Assembly (NCBI GenBank): GCA_034770075.1
Contig: CM068383.1
Location: 3,782,374 to 3,846,373, forward strand
Origin: Aralia elata
Taxonomy: Eukaryota > Streptophyta > Magnoliopsida > Apiales > Araliaceae
DNA length: 64,000 nucleotides
Direction of reading: 5' to 3'
In this document: one piece after another, positions 50,301 to 59,158 of the stretch
Numbering within the stretch: position 1 is the first letter of the stretch
Layout of the letters: each line of letters begins with the position of its first letter
Position numbers and translations under genes: made by a program
The notes under the pieces: generated by a model
The model's database searches: none
Seen by the model: the letters and a program-made list of their open reading frames with translations, nothing else
What the model was told of the DNA's origin: nothing

Positions 50301-53300
50301 GTTAGTCGATGCGGGTGATTGATCTACTGTGATTATTTCCGTACATGGTGGCACCCCTCGGTGCCTTTTTTGACTGCACTATCTTTATTTATAATAAAAG
50401 AAGAAAAAGAAATCAGATGGCTTAATTATTTATAATATCTCAGACTATGTAATGTTTTTTGGTATAGAGACCTGATCAACTTTTGAAGAGAACTCAACTC
50501 ATGGAACGTTGGGCTAGGTGGGAGGTACAATTACAGATTGAACTTGCGATATATCTTATCCTTATTACTGTAATTTCGATTGTTATATCCTCTTTTACTC
50601 AAATGAATATGTAATTTGCAGATCAGCAATTTTGAATATCTAATGCAACTGAATACACTAGCTGGGCGTAGTTATAATGACATCACTCAAGTAGGTTTTT
50701 TTTTGGTAAAAGCCCTTTTTATCTTGCAAAGGGTAATCCTTTGTTTCTGCTACTAACTTAGTTTCTTTTATGCAGTATCCTGTTTTCCCATGGATTCTTT
50801 CTGATTACAGTTGTCAGACTTTGGATCTTTCTAGTCCTTCTTCTTACCGAGATCTTTCGAAGGTGGTGTCATCTTAGAAATTTCGTTTCAAAGCTGTATT
50901 CAGTTTCACACTCGTAGCTAAAATAGATCATTGTACAACTTGCAGCCTGTTGGTGCATTAAGTCCTGATCGGCTGAAAAAGTTTCAGGAGAGATACTCCA
51001 GTTTTAATGATCCAGTCATCCCAAAGTTTCACTATGGTTCACATTACTCGAGTGCTGGAACAGTAGGTCTTCCTTTGATTTTATGTACTACTTTATCTTC
51101 ATAGTATGAAGATTAGCTGTAGCAAGCTGTGACCTTTTCTTCTTTTACTGTTTTTGGCAGTTCTTTTGTATTTGTAATTTGTTATGATGTTAATATGTTT
51201 TAAAATTGCCTTTACACCTGTACTTATTATTTGCAGTACAAGAAGTACCAGTACTTTCGCTGTACAATTTTCTTGGATTATTTACATGTCGCAACTATAT
51301 GGATCTCAACCACTTGCAAGTTTCAAATTTTTTTTTTTTGCTGCCTTCCAATTATGGTTATTAGCATGATATACATAGTTGTTGTCTCTTTCTAACAGAT
51401 TAAGTTTTTAGATGAGTTGATTACTTAACAGTATAAATGGTTTATCTCGTCAGTTTAATTTGATTTAAGAATAACATCAATGTAATTGTAAGTTCATGCG
51501 AGGTGATCGGTTGGTCTTTACTTGTCATGTCTATGTTCCATAAGCTAAGAATAGATCTTTTTGGGTTTGTGCGGTGTGTATGATTCTTAAACTTCTTGTT
51601 GTTAGGCAACTCTCATGAGCTTTGTATGATTTTTGTTTTGCACACCAGTAAGTTTTGTTGTACCAAATTTTAATTAACTGACCTTGTTGTTTGCATATGT
51701 TCTATCATGTTAAGAATCAATTTGTTGTGTTTGTGCTGTAAGCTGGTTTTTCATTGGTCGACTTGTTGCTTCAGTTGTACTATGTGATGATAGCTAGATG
51801 ATCTTTGTTATGTTGTATTGTTGTTTGTCTAAGGTTCAGCCTTTCATATGATTTCTTTGATGTCATTTTTATGCGTATACAACACGAGACTACAATAATC
51901 AAACGTTAAAAACTTGCTCTTATGTGACAGGTGTTATATTATCTCAGTAGAGTGGAACCGTTTACTACTCTAGCAATTCAATTACAAGGTGGAAAATTCG
52001 ATCATGCAGACAGAATGTTTTCAGATATTGCTGCGACTTGGAATGGAGTTCTCGAGGACATGAGTGATGTGAAGGAACTGGTATGAATCTAGTTGACCTT
52101 ACCCCACAAGTGCTTCCGCTAGTTGAAATACCATTGGACAATATTTGAGGTCTTCAAATGGTTTCCAGTGTCTTTCTCAGTCTTAAACTATTCTGTAACA
52201 TTATTTACTTTTCCATCATAGGTTCCTGAGATGTTTTACCTTCCGGAGATCTTGACTAATGAGAACTCAATTGACTTTGGTACAACACAACTGGGAGAAA
52301 GGCTTGGTATGCATGCCTTCTATTTTTTGTGCATAAGCACAAGGATAGCTATATTCTCTCCCATAGAATGTGAAATGCTTTTAAAATGTTTCTAAGCCCC
52401 CCTTTTTTTTCAGATTCTGTTGGACTTCCTGCTTGGGCTGAAAATGCAGTTGATTTCATTCATAAGCATCAAATGGCTCTCGAGAGTGAGCATGTGTCAG
52501 CACATTTGCATGAGTGGATTGATCTAATATTTGGGTAAGCTCTATTGTGATGTGAATGCTTTGGTTCTGAATTATTATCACCTTAAGGTTATGATTTTCT
52601 TACTTCTACGCTGGTTATATGGACAGATGGAGTAGTATGTAATTTTATTTCTCTTAGCAAATGTTTGGCAATTTTTATTCTGAGAAAACTGGTGGTGTTA
52701 TGATACTTTCCTATATTGTAGGTATAAGCAACGAGGAAAAGAGGCTGTATCAGCAAATAATGTTTTCTTTTACATCACCTATGAAGGCACTGTAGATATT
52801 GACAAAATTTTAGATCCTGTAAGTTTACTTTTTTGATTTTTCTTTCTTTTGGTTTTCTCGGCTGTATTCTTTCATTTCAGACAACTTTTACTTATTTTCC
52901 TTAAATATCTCGAAAAGGTACAACAACGTGCCACACAGGATCAAATTGCTTACTTTGGACAAACCCCATCCCAACTTCTAACCGTCCCTCACTCGAAGAA
53001 AATGCCGTTAGCAGATGTTCTTCATTTGCAGGTAATTCTTGATCTATTGTTACTGAATCCAGTTTCTTGGGCATCTGGATTTGTTTACATTGCTTGCTTG
53101 TTTTTTTTTTAAGTTTCTGATTTCCTCTTCCCCTTTTAAGGTGTATTGACTATCTCCCTCAAGTCTATAGTGATACTGAATTAGATTGTTAAATAACTGT
53201 CTGGCAGGTTTTGTTCGTACTCTTGAGTCGAGTATATTTTACAGTTGTGTACCCACATTATACCATATATCTGGCTATTTGTGATGGGACAAGTAAATGG

Positions 53301-56300
53301 CTATATATCATTATTATGCTATTTGATATTTTTCCCTTAAAACCTGCTGAATTTTCCACTTGCTCTGATTTAAAATTATTGCGTGAAAAGGTTTGCAATA
53401 GGATACTATATTTGGTTTACCTGTTGCTTTCCCCTGATAACAAAGAATATTTATAGATGTAGAAGAGAAATGCATGATATACAGTGTTGGTCCCCCTCTC
53501 TAACAGGCAAAGCTAAATTTTTAAACAAGTTGGTAACTTGGGACTTTTTCACTGTCCCCCTCCCGACCCCCCCTCCTCTCTCTAGAATCACATTTTATTC
53601 AACTGAAGCATTTTTATATCTTCACCTACTAAGTGACTTGATAAATAATTTCTTAAAAAGAAAAAGACTCTCTGTGCGAGCGCGCGTCCTAGTAATTGAC
53701 AACAATCATAAGATGGTTAGGCTGAAGAAACATATAAATTAACTCGGATATACCGTCTAAAAGAACGATATAGACACAACGGAAATATTATATCGTAGTT
53801 GGATAATATTTTTTAAGACCATCTTTGAATATTTTATTTCATGATTCATCTGAGTGTATAGATAGACAAAGATTAAGTCCAACTAAATTGAATGTTCAAC
53901 TTTGCTGCTTCAGTTTACAAAATAGTTTGCTTTCTGGATTTTTTCATGTAGACCATCTTTCGGAACCCCACAGAAGTTAAACCATATGTTGTCCCATTTC
54001 CGGAACGCTGCAATCTACCTGCTTCTAGTATATTTGCATCTCCAGATTCTCTAGTAATTGTCGATATCAACGCTCCAGCAGCACACATAACACAACACAA
54101 GTGGCAGCCAAACACACCTGACGGTCAGGGTACACCATTTCTCTTTCAACATGGAAAGGCCAGTGCAAGCAACTCCAGTGGAACATTTATGCGTATGTTC
54201 AAAGGATCAACTGCCTCTGGTTCTGAGGAGTGGCACTTTCCCCAAGCACGTGCATTTGCAACTTCTGGAATTAGAAGCTCAGCTGTAGTCTCCATCACAT
54301 GTGACAAAGAAATTATCACCGGTAAGGTTCATTCACCTTAGTTACTTGATCAAACTTTTTTATTATGCAAAATTTAACGTTGATACTTGCTTGATCTAAC
54401 TTTAGCAACCACATGAATAAATACTTGGGTGCACCTTGTCTGCTATAAGTTTGTCCATTCCTTAACACGCATAATCAGCTCAATGGCACCATTCTGCCCT
54501 TTTCTCCTCTTTCAACATACAGTTTTTTCATTTATGTAGTCATAGTTTTGAAAAAAATATTTATGTAGTCAAAGAATGATCTAAGCTATATGTTTTTATC
54601 GATTGCGGCTTTTTTCCCCAGAAAATATTTATTTCTCAAAAAATGGTATACTGGGTAATACCTCTTTGTGCGTAAGAACACAGTTGAAATCCCAATGCAT
54701 ATGAAGATAAGAGCTGCTGCCTATTGAATTATTAGTTTAGCGACTTATTGCCCTGGATCTTCTATAATATATATCCTGATCCATAGCAAATGGTGGCAAT
54801 GGAAGCTTATATGGCCACTAGATATGCACCTTTCATTGCAAAATCTGGCGGCCATGATTTAAAAATATTCAAAGCCTTCCGCAACATAGTGTTGTGGTAG
54901 TATCCATCCTCACCGCAACATTGTGTTGCGCTAGTCCAGCCTCCATCTGCTGCAAAGTGAGTAAGAGCAAGTTGTCAAAAATATTCGAAGTCCCGTATCG
55001 CAACACTGTTGCGGTAGGAGACTTTATAAATCGTGGCCGCCAAATCTTCAAATGAGCAGTGCAAGACCAGGTGGCCTTCTAAATCCCTGTAGCCACTATG
55101 TGCTATACATTGCTTTTCATATATATATATATATGTATATATATACACGTATATTAATTTGATGGCGAGATGTTAGGCTTACTATTTAAGAACTGAGGTC
55201 TTTACTTTTTTTTTCCTCCTGGCATTTAGCATAACTTCTCACTTCAAACTTTTCAATGTATGACTAGGTGGGCACGTGGACAACAGTGTCAGACTTGTAT
55301 CATCAGACGGAGCAAAGACCTTGGAAATAGCCAGAGGGCATTGTGCTCCTGTTACTTGTCTTGCTTTATCACCTGATAGCAATTATCTTGTGACGGGATC
55401 CCGTGATGCTACAGTACTACTTTGGAGGATACATCGTTCATCCACTCCTCGCCCAAGTAGCACGGCAGAGCTTTCCACTGGCTTAGGAGAACCAAGTCCA
55501 GCAAGTGGTAACCCTATCGCAAGCACCTTAGCAGACAAAAGCAGAAGACGTCGTTTTGAAGGTCCCATACACGTCCTTCGGGGCCATCTTGGTGAAATAA
55601 TATGCTGCTCGGTCAGTTCGGACCTCGGTATTGTTGTCTCTTGTTCTAACTCATCTGATGTTTTGATGCATTCTATAAGAAGAGGCCGCTTGATCAGAAG
55701 GCTGGTTGGTGTCAAGGCCAATGTGGTCTGCCTTTCCTCTGATGGGATTGTTATTGCTTGGAATGAATCACTCCATACTCTCAGCACCTTTACCCTTAAT
55801 GGGACTCTGATTGCTATGGCACAACTGCCTTTCTCCTCTAGTGTTACTTGCATGGAGGTTTCTTTTGATGGACGGAGTGTTGTAATTGGATTAAACTCGT
55901 GTTTAGAAAACGATGGAGTATGTGACAACAACAATAGGTTGAATATTTCTACGCCTTCGATTTGCTTCTTTGATCTGCATACTCTAAAGGTACGATGGTA
56001 AAAAAAAATATTAAGTTATGATTCTGGCCTTTATCTTCAAATTAGTTCAGGTTTGGTAATGACACTTTCTTTTTACCGACAAAGATTTGAAAAAAAGAAA
56101 AGAAAAAAAAAGGCAGAACTCGTTTGACTCCTTTAATGTGTAACCTTCCTATCAACAGGAACTCTCAATTGGATCAACTTTATCTATACTGTTCATCTCT
56201 AACAAGCATATGCTCTTTCAGGTATTTCATTCAATGCAACTGAGAGAAGGGCAAGAGATTACAACTCTGGCTCTGAACAAGGATAACACAAATCTTTTGG

Positions 56301-57453
56301 TGTCTACTGCCGATAGACAATTGATAATCTTCACTGATCCCGCGGTGAGTTGAATTTGGTTCTCTTCTTTAATATTCTAAAATGGTTCCTGGCAATGGTG
56401 CATAATTGCCTGTTAAAAGTGCTGTAAAGGGAAAAAAAAGTGCTTCTTCCCTGGTTTGGAAAGAAGTGCTGAAATAACAATCTCCAAGTGTTAAAAGTTA
56501 ATGGTCTGTAATTAAGGCCAACTACCAAATTCGTAGCATGATGTAATCCAAAGTTTCCGGTTAATTGCCTGTTAATAAAAATAGCCCTTTTTGCTTGAGA
56601 ACTATTCTGAATATGGAAATTCCTTCCTGGAATTTTCTAGCAATTATTAGACTGGATTTAAATTGATGGAAGCTGTCCTGGTACTAGTTTCGGGATTCAT
56701 TATTATTTGCAGTTTCGAAAAATAATTTGTTTCAAGGTTTCTTCGTTCTTGCATTGAGAAATAAGATAGCTTTTCTTTCTTTCTTTCCATTTGGAAAATG
56801 TTTATAATACACTCGAATACTCCCTCCGTTCTACTTTGCATGCCATTGTTCAAAACCATGTCTGTGGCACAAAGTTTAAGCATTTAAGCATTCAGTAAAC
56901 TTATATAGAAATAATATTTTGTCATATAGTCTTTTCTAAATTATTATTTTATATTTTAAAAGCGCAAATTTAGGAAAGGGGTATAAAAAATGATATCTAA
57001 AATGTATCCGCGGCACGTCTTTAATTCTGTACCAGAAAGATGGTTTTGAACCATAACATTCAAAGTGGATGAGAAAGAGTACATTATGTAGAGACGCTAG
57101 TGGTACTACTGTCCAAATGGGACCCTAAATATGCTTTCTGTTAATCAATTCAATTGCTTTCTAAACGCATATTAGTGAAACAAACTATTCTTCCAAAACA
57201 GATGTTAAATTGTAATTCTATCAAACCATGTAACGAGAGAGAGATTAATTGTTTCTTTTTCCATTGAATAGAAAAACATCATTACTACTGAAACAAAACT
57301 ATGTTTGAAAGCGAGTTAACAATGACTTTTAGTTTGTGAAATATTATCTTGTATGAATCATATTCTTGTTGCTTGTAGTTGAGCTTGAAGGTTGTAGATC
57401 AAATGCTCAAGCTTGGTTGGGAAGGCGACGGGCTTAGCCCCCTCATTAAATGA
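16763..57453 (+). CDS. BCHC2: BEACH domain-containing protein, plant C2 class (2975 aa, 31 coding exons)
   Basis: This is a very large scaffold of the BEACH (neurobeachin/LYST) family, acting in endomembrane and vacuolar trafficking. I joined these exons: 16763-18812, 19418-20202, 23120-23824, 24312-24446, 30700-30804, 30966-31076, 34509-34585, 34878-34959, 35888-36214, 37967-38586, 42144-42228, 42360-42554, 44019-44564, 44649-44792, 44886-45359, 45637-45782, 49422-49491, 49581-49664, 50468-50524, 50622-50690, 50776-50862, 50946-51062, 51931-52080, 52222-52306, 52414-52534, 52722-52818, 52918-53031, 53952-54321, 55268-55989, 56222-56344, 57379-57453. All introns are GT-AG, phases agree, and the frame is open to TGA. 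Domains: acidic N-terminus; ConA-like region (about 410-600) with Ala-rich loop (440-470); DUF4704-type helical region (about 690-1230); BEACH-type PH (about 2130-2230); BEACH (about 2262-2545, with YPVFPW, FHYGSHYSSAG, GGKFDHADRMF, HEWIDLIFGYKQRG, FGQTPSQLL); C-terminal WD40 repeats (LSPDSNYLVTGSRDATVLLW). Length is close to the roughly 2950 aa I recall for Arabidopsis C2; C1 is the main alternative. Confidence 0.93.
20203..23119 (+). other. Intron 3 of BCHC2-like gene (2.9 kb)
   Basis: It holds a (TA)n run at 20326-20354 and a segment 20370-20780 whose start (tgtgaaattctcttttggagtg) and tail (ttctcttttcat) recur in intron 7, suggesting truncated LINE or other shared repeat copies. A foldback lies at about 21648-21948. 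The rest shows no recognisable feature. Confidence 0.5.
21648..21948. repeat. Inverted repeat / probable MITE (about 300 bp)
   Basis: The segment from gattggactatttgtactt to ttagtcctaatatgacaatc (21648-21727) is matched in reverse by gattgtcgtctcaggactaa to gtagaaatagttagttcaatc (21856-21947). The arms are about 80 bp with moderate divergence and the loop is about 130 bp. No clear target duplication was found. Confidence 0.6.
24447..25729 (+). other. Intron 5, part left of the copia element
   Basis: This is non-coding intron sequence. A perfect 35-bp tandem pair containing gtgccacggccgagctctag lies at about 25288-25357. No gene or transposon border other than the copia LTR at 25730 was found. 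Confidence 0.5.
25730..25893 (-). repeat. 3' LTR of the intron-5 copia element
   Basis: The 164-bp repeat runs from TGGAGAAGG to CTTCTAACA on the plus strand. It differs from its partner at base 3 (G against T) and in caaggaac against caagaaac. On the minus strand it is the downstream LTR, preceded by the polypurine tract at 25894-25904. Confidence 0.93.
25901..27286 (-). pseudogene. Copia pol part 3: reverse transcriptase and RNase H
   Basis: An uninterrupted 461-codon minus-strand frame carries the copia RT signature (RLVAKGYTQTHGIDYQETFA, QLDVKNVFLHGDL, YGLKQSPRAW) and the polymerase active site YVDDIVVTGD. RNase H motifs follow: DSDWAGSIEDRRSTSGYC, SSAEAEYRA and FCDNKAAISIA. It ends next to the polypurine tract. 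This part is intact, but it is separated from the upstream frames by two stops, so it is listed as part of a broken polyprotein. The lone Met at the start is not a natural initiator. Confidence 0.88.
27395..28447 (-). pseudogene. Copia pol part 2: rest of integrase core and linker
   Basis: The frame continues the integrase with LHSDNGREY (second catalytic Asp) and CVTTPEQNGVAERKNRHLLE (catalytic Glu). VFIGYSPTQKGYKCYHP and FVTRDVTFWE follow, a region found after copia integrases. A Ser-rich linker contains an imperfect direct repeat with SSTPVVVSDN. The frame ends at a stop near 27395, and a further in-frame stop occurs near 27345 before the reverse transcriptase. These are nonsense changes within an otherwise continuous polyprotein. 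Confidence 0.85.
28444..29400 (-). pseudogene. Copia pol part 1: protease, pre-integrase, integrase start
   Basis: The minus-strand frame has the aspartic protease motif WIIDTGASEHMTG, the GAG-pre-integrase zinc-binding region (HQWHRRLGHP with CEPCELGKH) and the start of the integrase core (HTDVWGPS, first catalytic Asp, and FIDCYSRTTWIY). It runs out at 28444, where the next frame begins with a 4-bp overlap, so one base appears to have been lost near 28447. About 55 residues before the protease motif resemble no gag domain. Confidence 0.88.
29592..29755 (-). repeat. 5' LTR of the intron-5 copia element
   Basis: The 164-bp repeat runs from TGTAGAAGG to CTTCTAACA on the plus strand. Next to it at 29580-29591 is the initiator-tRNA-Met primer-binding site, read TGGTATCAAAGC on the minus strand. 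It carries the element's promoter; transcription from it would run antisense to the host gene. Confidence 0.93.
29756..30699 (+). other. Intron 5, part right of the copia element
   Basis: An imperfect tandem repeat of ttttgatggaactta/cgctaagat (29758-29820) lies directly after the LTR, and the rest is ordinary T-rich intron sequence to the acceptor at 30699. No coding sequence was seen. Confidence 0.5.
31273..31480. repeat. Near-perfect tandem duplication, 104-bp unit x2, in intron 7
   Basis: Units 31273-31376 and 31377-31480 are almost identical (one clear difference, cctttgc against ccttcgc). Each contains the palindrome tgatattcatgaatatca. The near identity means the duplication is recent. 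Confidence 0.9.
31481..33178 (+). other. Intron 7, middle part
   Basis: No host exon is seen. A segment at 32005-32570 shares tgtgaaattctattttggagtg and an ending tttctcttttcat with intron 3, suggesting a truncated retroposon such as a LINE tail. A 121-codon frame at 31915-32280 has no recognisable domain and is probably part of this repeat. Confidence 0.4.
33179..33799. mobile_element. DNA element with tagtgacggat ends, carrying a nested Stowaway
   Basis: The left end tagtgacggatgtaggaatt, then aagggtggtcaa, is matched in reverse at the right by ttgaccacccttgctt and ggatccgtcaatgc. The element is about 620 bp and non-coding. A Stowaway MITE at 33426-33656 has inserted into it. The superfamily is not clear and no target duplication was confirmed. 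Confidence 0.6.
33426..33656. mobile_element. Stowaway MITE (231 bp), nested
   Basis: The ends CTCCCTCAGTTATATTGATT and a diverged GGAACGGAGAGAA are bordered by TA at 33424-33425 and 33657-33658. Inner words aatttaatat and aaatttaatt extend the inverted similarity. Confidence 0.7.
35167..35408. mobile_element. Stowaway MITE (242 bp) in intron 9
   Basis: CTACCTCCATTTCACATAAA at the left and TTTGTGTGGAATGGAGGGAG at the right are inverted copies, with TA at 35165-35166 and 35409-35410. It is non-coding and lies between exons 9 and 10 of the BEACH gene. Confidence 0.85.
36215..37966 (+). other. Intron 10 of BCHC2-like gene
   Basis: No gene is seen. Near the 3' end is a tandem duplication (37560-37671 and 37672-37750) of a block with acgattcttacttgacc, gggaaaagcaaaaacagaa and gtgattaatactattag. 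The two blocks are separated by a (CTT)n run. Confidence 0.55.
39229..39519. mobile_element. Stowaway-like MITE (291 bp) in intron 11
   Basis: CTCCCTCCATCC at the left and GAGAGAGGGAG at the right are inverted, with inner acaaatattgcaac pairing with gttgcaatatttgt. The flanking TA is not preserved on the left. It is non-coding. Confidence 0.7.
39681..39937 (-). repeat. 3' LTR of the small LTR element
   Basis: The 257-bp repeat differs from its partner near the start (tgttagaaagagacact against tgttagatagagacagt) and at caattgaaag against caattggaag. The adjacent polypurine tract at 39938-39948 marks it as the downstream LTR in minus orientation. Confidence 0.93.
40007..40150. repeat. Tandem 37-bp repeat x4 inside the small LTR element
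   Basis: Four units contain ccgtctatgaatagcaattc followed by cggcagt and gaacagt-like sequence. The middle units match closely; the first (acttcgtttgtg start) and last are more diverged or shortened. It sits between the polypurine tract and the short protein-like remnant. Its role is unknown. Confidence 0.85.
40601..40857 (-). repeat. 5' LTR of the small LTR element
   Basis: The 257-bp repeat is followed, in minus orientation, by the initiator-tRNA-Met primer-binding site at 40589-40600. It borders the right target repeat GGATA. Confidence 0.93.
41557..41802. mobile_element. Stowaway MITE (246 bp) in intron 11
   Basis: CTCCCTCAATTCTAAAAC and its inverted partner ending GGAAATGAGGGAG are bordered by TA at 41555-41556 and 41803-41804. 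The inner strings agagatacattttt and aaatgtatcttt pair. It is non-coding. Confidence 0.85.
42555..44018 (+). other. Intron 13 with a duplicated splice acceptor
   Basis: The intron carries a Stowaway MITE at 43526-43790. The sequence aataattcaggctgctctt occurs twice: at the acceptor used in the model (44018/44019) and 87 bp upstream (43931/43932). The 87 nt between are open in the host frame. The downstream site was chosen because it joins exon 13 to residues expected in the family and has a better pyrimidine tract (ttctttcttttc). Confidence 0.75.
43526..43790. mobile_element. Stowaway MITE (265 bp) in intron 13
   Basis: CTCCCTCCGTCCCAGGATAA and TTATTCTGGAACGGAGGGAG are inverted copies, bordered by TA at 43524-43525 and 43791-43792. 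It is one of the best preserved Stowaways in the window. Confidence 0.92.
47041..47475 (+). mobile_element. Solo-LTR-like block in intron 17, inverted relative of the intron-11 block
   Basis: The block shares many words in order with the reverse complement of 39562-41197, for example aataagggtatttt, attattcccca, ctctttaaatagtgatgta, ataccgtagaggtat and gagttgatacacttgagaga. It ends near gtccaaca. No primer-binding site follows and no internal domain was found. Borders are approximate. Confidence 0.65.
47660..47820. repeat. ACCGGTT-rich repeat fragment
   Basis: A GC-rich island in AT-rich intron sequence contains many ccgg, aaccggtcgg and gaaccggtga words in both orientations. Such ACCGG-rich blocks are typical of ends of some plant DNA transposons. 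No second end or target duplication was found. Confidence 0.4.
48160..49138 (+). mobile_element. Decayed non-autonomous copia-type element in intron 17
   Basis: A probable 5' LTR of about 160 bp ends near 48321 (atctctaaca) and is followed by the primer-binding site TAGTATCAGAGC. A polypurine tract ttgagggggag at about 49077-49087 is followed by tgttagaatatattattatt, matching the LTR start. The 3' LTR breaks off after about 50 bp. The 760-bp interior has no pol. It lies in host orientation in the last 1.3 kb of intron 17. Confidence 0.75.
49665..50467 (+). other. Intron 19 of BCHC2-like gene
   Basis: No feature other than splice sites is seen: donor cag|gttttt at 49664/49665 and acceptor ggtatag|agacc at 50467/50468. 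The open frames inside are short and without domains. Confidence 0.6.
51063..51930 (+). other. Intron 23 of BCHC2-like gene
   Basis: T-rich intron sequence runs between the exon ending tgctggaaca and the acceptor atgtgacag|gtgtta. No repeats or genes were recognised. Confidence 0.6.
53032..53951 (+). other. Intron 28 of BCHC2-like gene
   Basis: This intron separates the end of the BEACH domain from the WD40 part. It is T-rich and has no recognised repeat. A 119-codon frame at 53383-53742 shows no domain and is judged to be chance. Confidence 0.6.
54813..55076. mobile_element. MITE-like inverted repeat in intron 29 (264 bp)
   Basis: GGCCACTAGATATGCACC, then ctggcggccatgattta, at the left is matched in reverse at the right by taaatcgtggccgccaaat and ggtggcc. 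The interior contains several cgcaaca/tgttgcg palindromes. No clear target duplication was seen. A (TA)n run follows at 55115-55145. Confidence 0.65.
56820..57079. mobile_element. Stowaway MITE (260 bp) in the last intron
   Basis: The left arm CTCCCTCCGTTCTACTTTGC, then ttcaaaaccat, pairs with the right arm atggttttgaac, then caaagtggatgagaaagag. TA borders both ends (56818-56819 and 57080-57081). The arms are diverged by several bases. Confidence 0.8.
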
Positions 57454-57740
57454 TGAATTTTGTGTTCCTGAGCTTTTTATCTGCCGGAGGAAGACTACTT
57501 TTTGATAACTTACAGTAGCAGCCGTCTTTGCGGGTGTAAAATATGTTTCCAACAAGAGAACAACATAAAACTTTTTATACATAACAGTGTATCATCTAGT
57601 AAATTTACCACAGGGCTGTTCTATAGATTTTGACTTGATTGGGGTTGTAATTTATTGTGGCCATTGAGGCTGTATTGTATTAGGGGTTGAGCTTGTATAT
57701 TTTGTCCAATTCTTTGATACCAAAGTAAATGAAAGTTCAA
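57454..57740 (+). other. 3' UTR of the BCHC2-like gene (end estimated)
   Basis: After the stop the sequence is T-rich with ttgtaattt- and tgtattgtatt-type far-upstream elements and an A-rich aaagtaaatgaaag near 57722. This is consistent with plant polyadenylation around 57740. No canonical AATAAA was seen, so the end is a guess. Confidence 0.4.
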
Positions 57741-58204
57741 TAGTGTTCATTTGTGTTTAATTTTCCTTCCTAGCCTTTATATCTTGCTATGAAGAGAGTT
57801 GCATGTTTCAGTTCAGTATTTGTTGTAATTAAAATTTTATTTTTTTTAATTTTATTTTTTATAAATACATATGCAAGGTATCACAGTGCTAGTAGATCTT
57901 ATGAATATGTGATGTTTGATAATCCTATGGAGTTTTCCATATTTCTCAGTTATTCAGTACATATTGAAGTCGGCTTTGATTTGTTTGACCAAAAGGAGGC
58001 ATTAGTTTGTGAATCAACCTAAGGAATAAAAACTGTTACAATTTTTTTTAATTAAAAATAAACAAAATAACTTTGGTAATGTATTTCCAAACTCTACAAT
58101 TTTTTTGTCATTAGGATGTTATTATTCTGTGGTGTACTATTTTTGGGTAAAATTCATTTATTCTGGTAGTAAATTTGGTTCCCCTAAATTCTGGTTTGAA
58201 ATGA

Positions 58205-58389
58205 TGTTGCGTTTGGATTAAAGGAATGGAATGGAGAGTAGAATGATTCATTCCATTCGAGCTGGAATGACTCATTCCAGATTCATAAATTTGGAAGAAA
58301 TGAGAATGGTTCATTTCATTCTAATGGAGCAACCAAACACAATTTTTTTATTCTATTCTCACTCTCATTCTTTCGATCCAAACGCAGCA
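58205..58389. mobile_element. hAT-like MITE (about 185 bp)
   Basis: TGTTGCGTTTGGAT at the left and ATCCAAACGCAGCA at the right are inverted copies, and the inside is built from ggaatga/tcattcc repeats. The type resembles common plant MITEs with TGTTTGG-like ends. The target duplication is unclear. It lies in the spacer between the two convergent genes. Confidence 0.65.
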
Positions 58390-59158
58390 TAATAGAATAT
58401 GGTGCTCAAATATATATTTTTTTACTTTAGAATCTAACTATACAAAACACAAATGATTTTGAATTTAAAAATTTTTCCGCTTAACCTATTAAATCATCCG
58501 GACCGTTCAAAATTTTGGATAAATCTAACCCTTCGTTCCTTCGTTCGTAGTGTCGGAGGCATCACGGGCAATAATAGTTACTTACTAAATATAAGGAAAA
58601 TCATTGTGGACATAAGAAAATAAGAAAACTTATTGGCATTATGTCACATTAACATTTAATAATGTTGTGTTAAATTTATAATTTGAATTTACAAATAGTA
58701 ATTTTTGACATAACCAACGTCATTTGAACATTGTTTGAACATACTATAATTTGAGACCCTTACATTATCACGTTACCTTTATTAATATGAATTATTATAG
58801 TACATGCATTATTAAAAATTACTATAACATTATTATATTTAAAAAAAATATATTTTTGGTGAAACCAAATTAATGAAAAATTTGCCAAAGAATTTTCATT
58901 TCTCCCTTTAGATTATGGTTTAGCTGAAAGCAAATTGAATGAAATAATTTGATTAAATTCTACCGAGTACTAAAAATGTGCTGCCAACCACACAGACCCT
59001 TTACAGTGGAAATGGGAGGAAAAGGAAGGAAACGGAGAGAAAAGAATTACAGAGCAGCTCATGGAGATGGAGAAAAAGAACCATCTCCTTCGCTTCATTG
59101 TGGGAGTACTGCTTTACTGGTGGCACTGTAAGCGCAAAAACGACAGTTTTTATTTTTT
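58390..59158. other. Intergenic spacer between the convergent genes
   Basis: The spacer is AT-rich to about 58970, then shows a purine-rich stretch (gggaggaaaaggaaggaaacgg) at 59010-59050. Open frames of 60-68 codons there have no recognisable domain. Confidence 0.5.

Noticed and set aside
55383..55934. 183-codon minus-strand frame inside the WD40 exon
   Set aside because: It is antisense to WD40 motifs on the plus strand.
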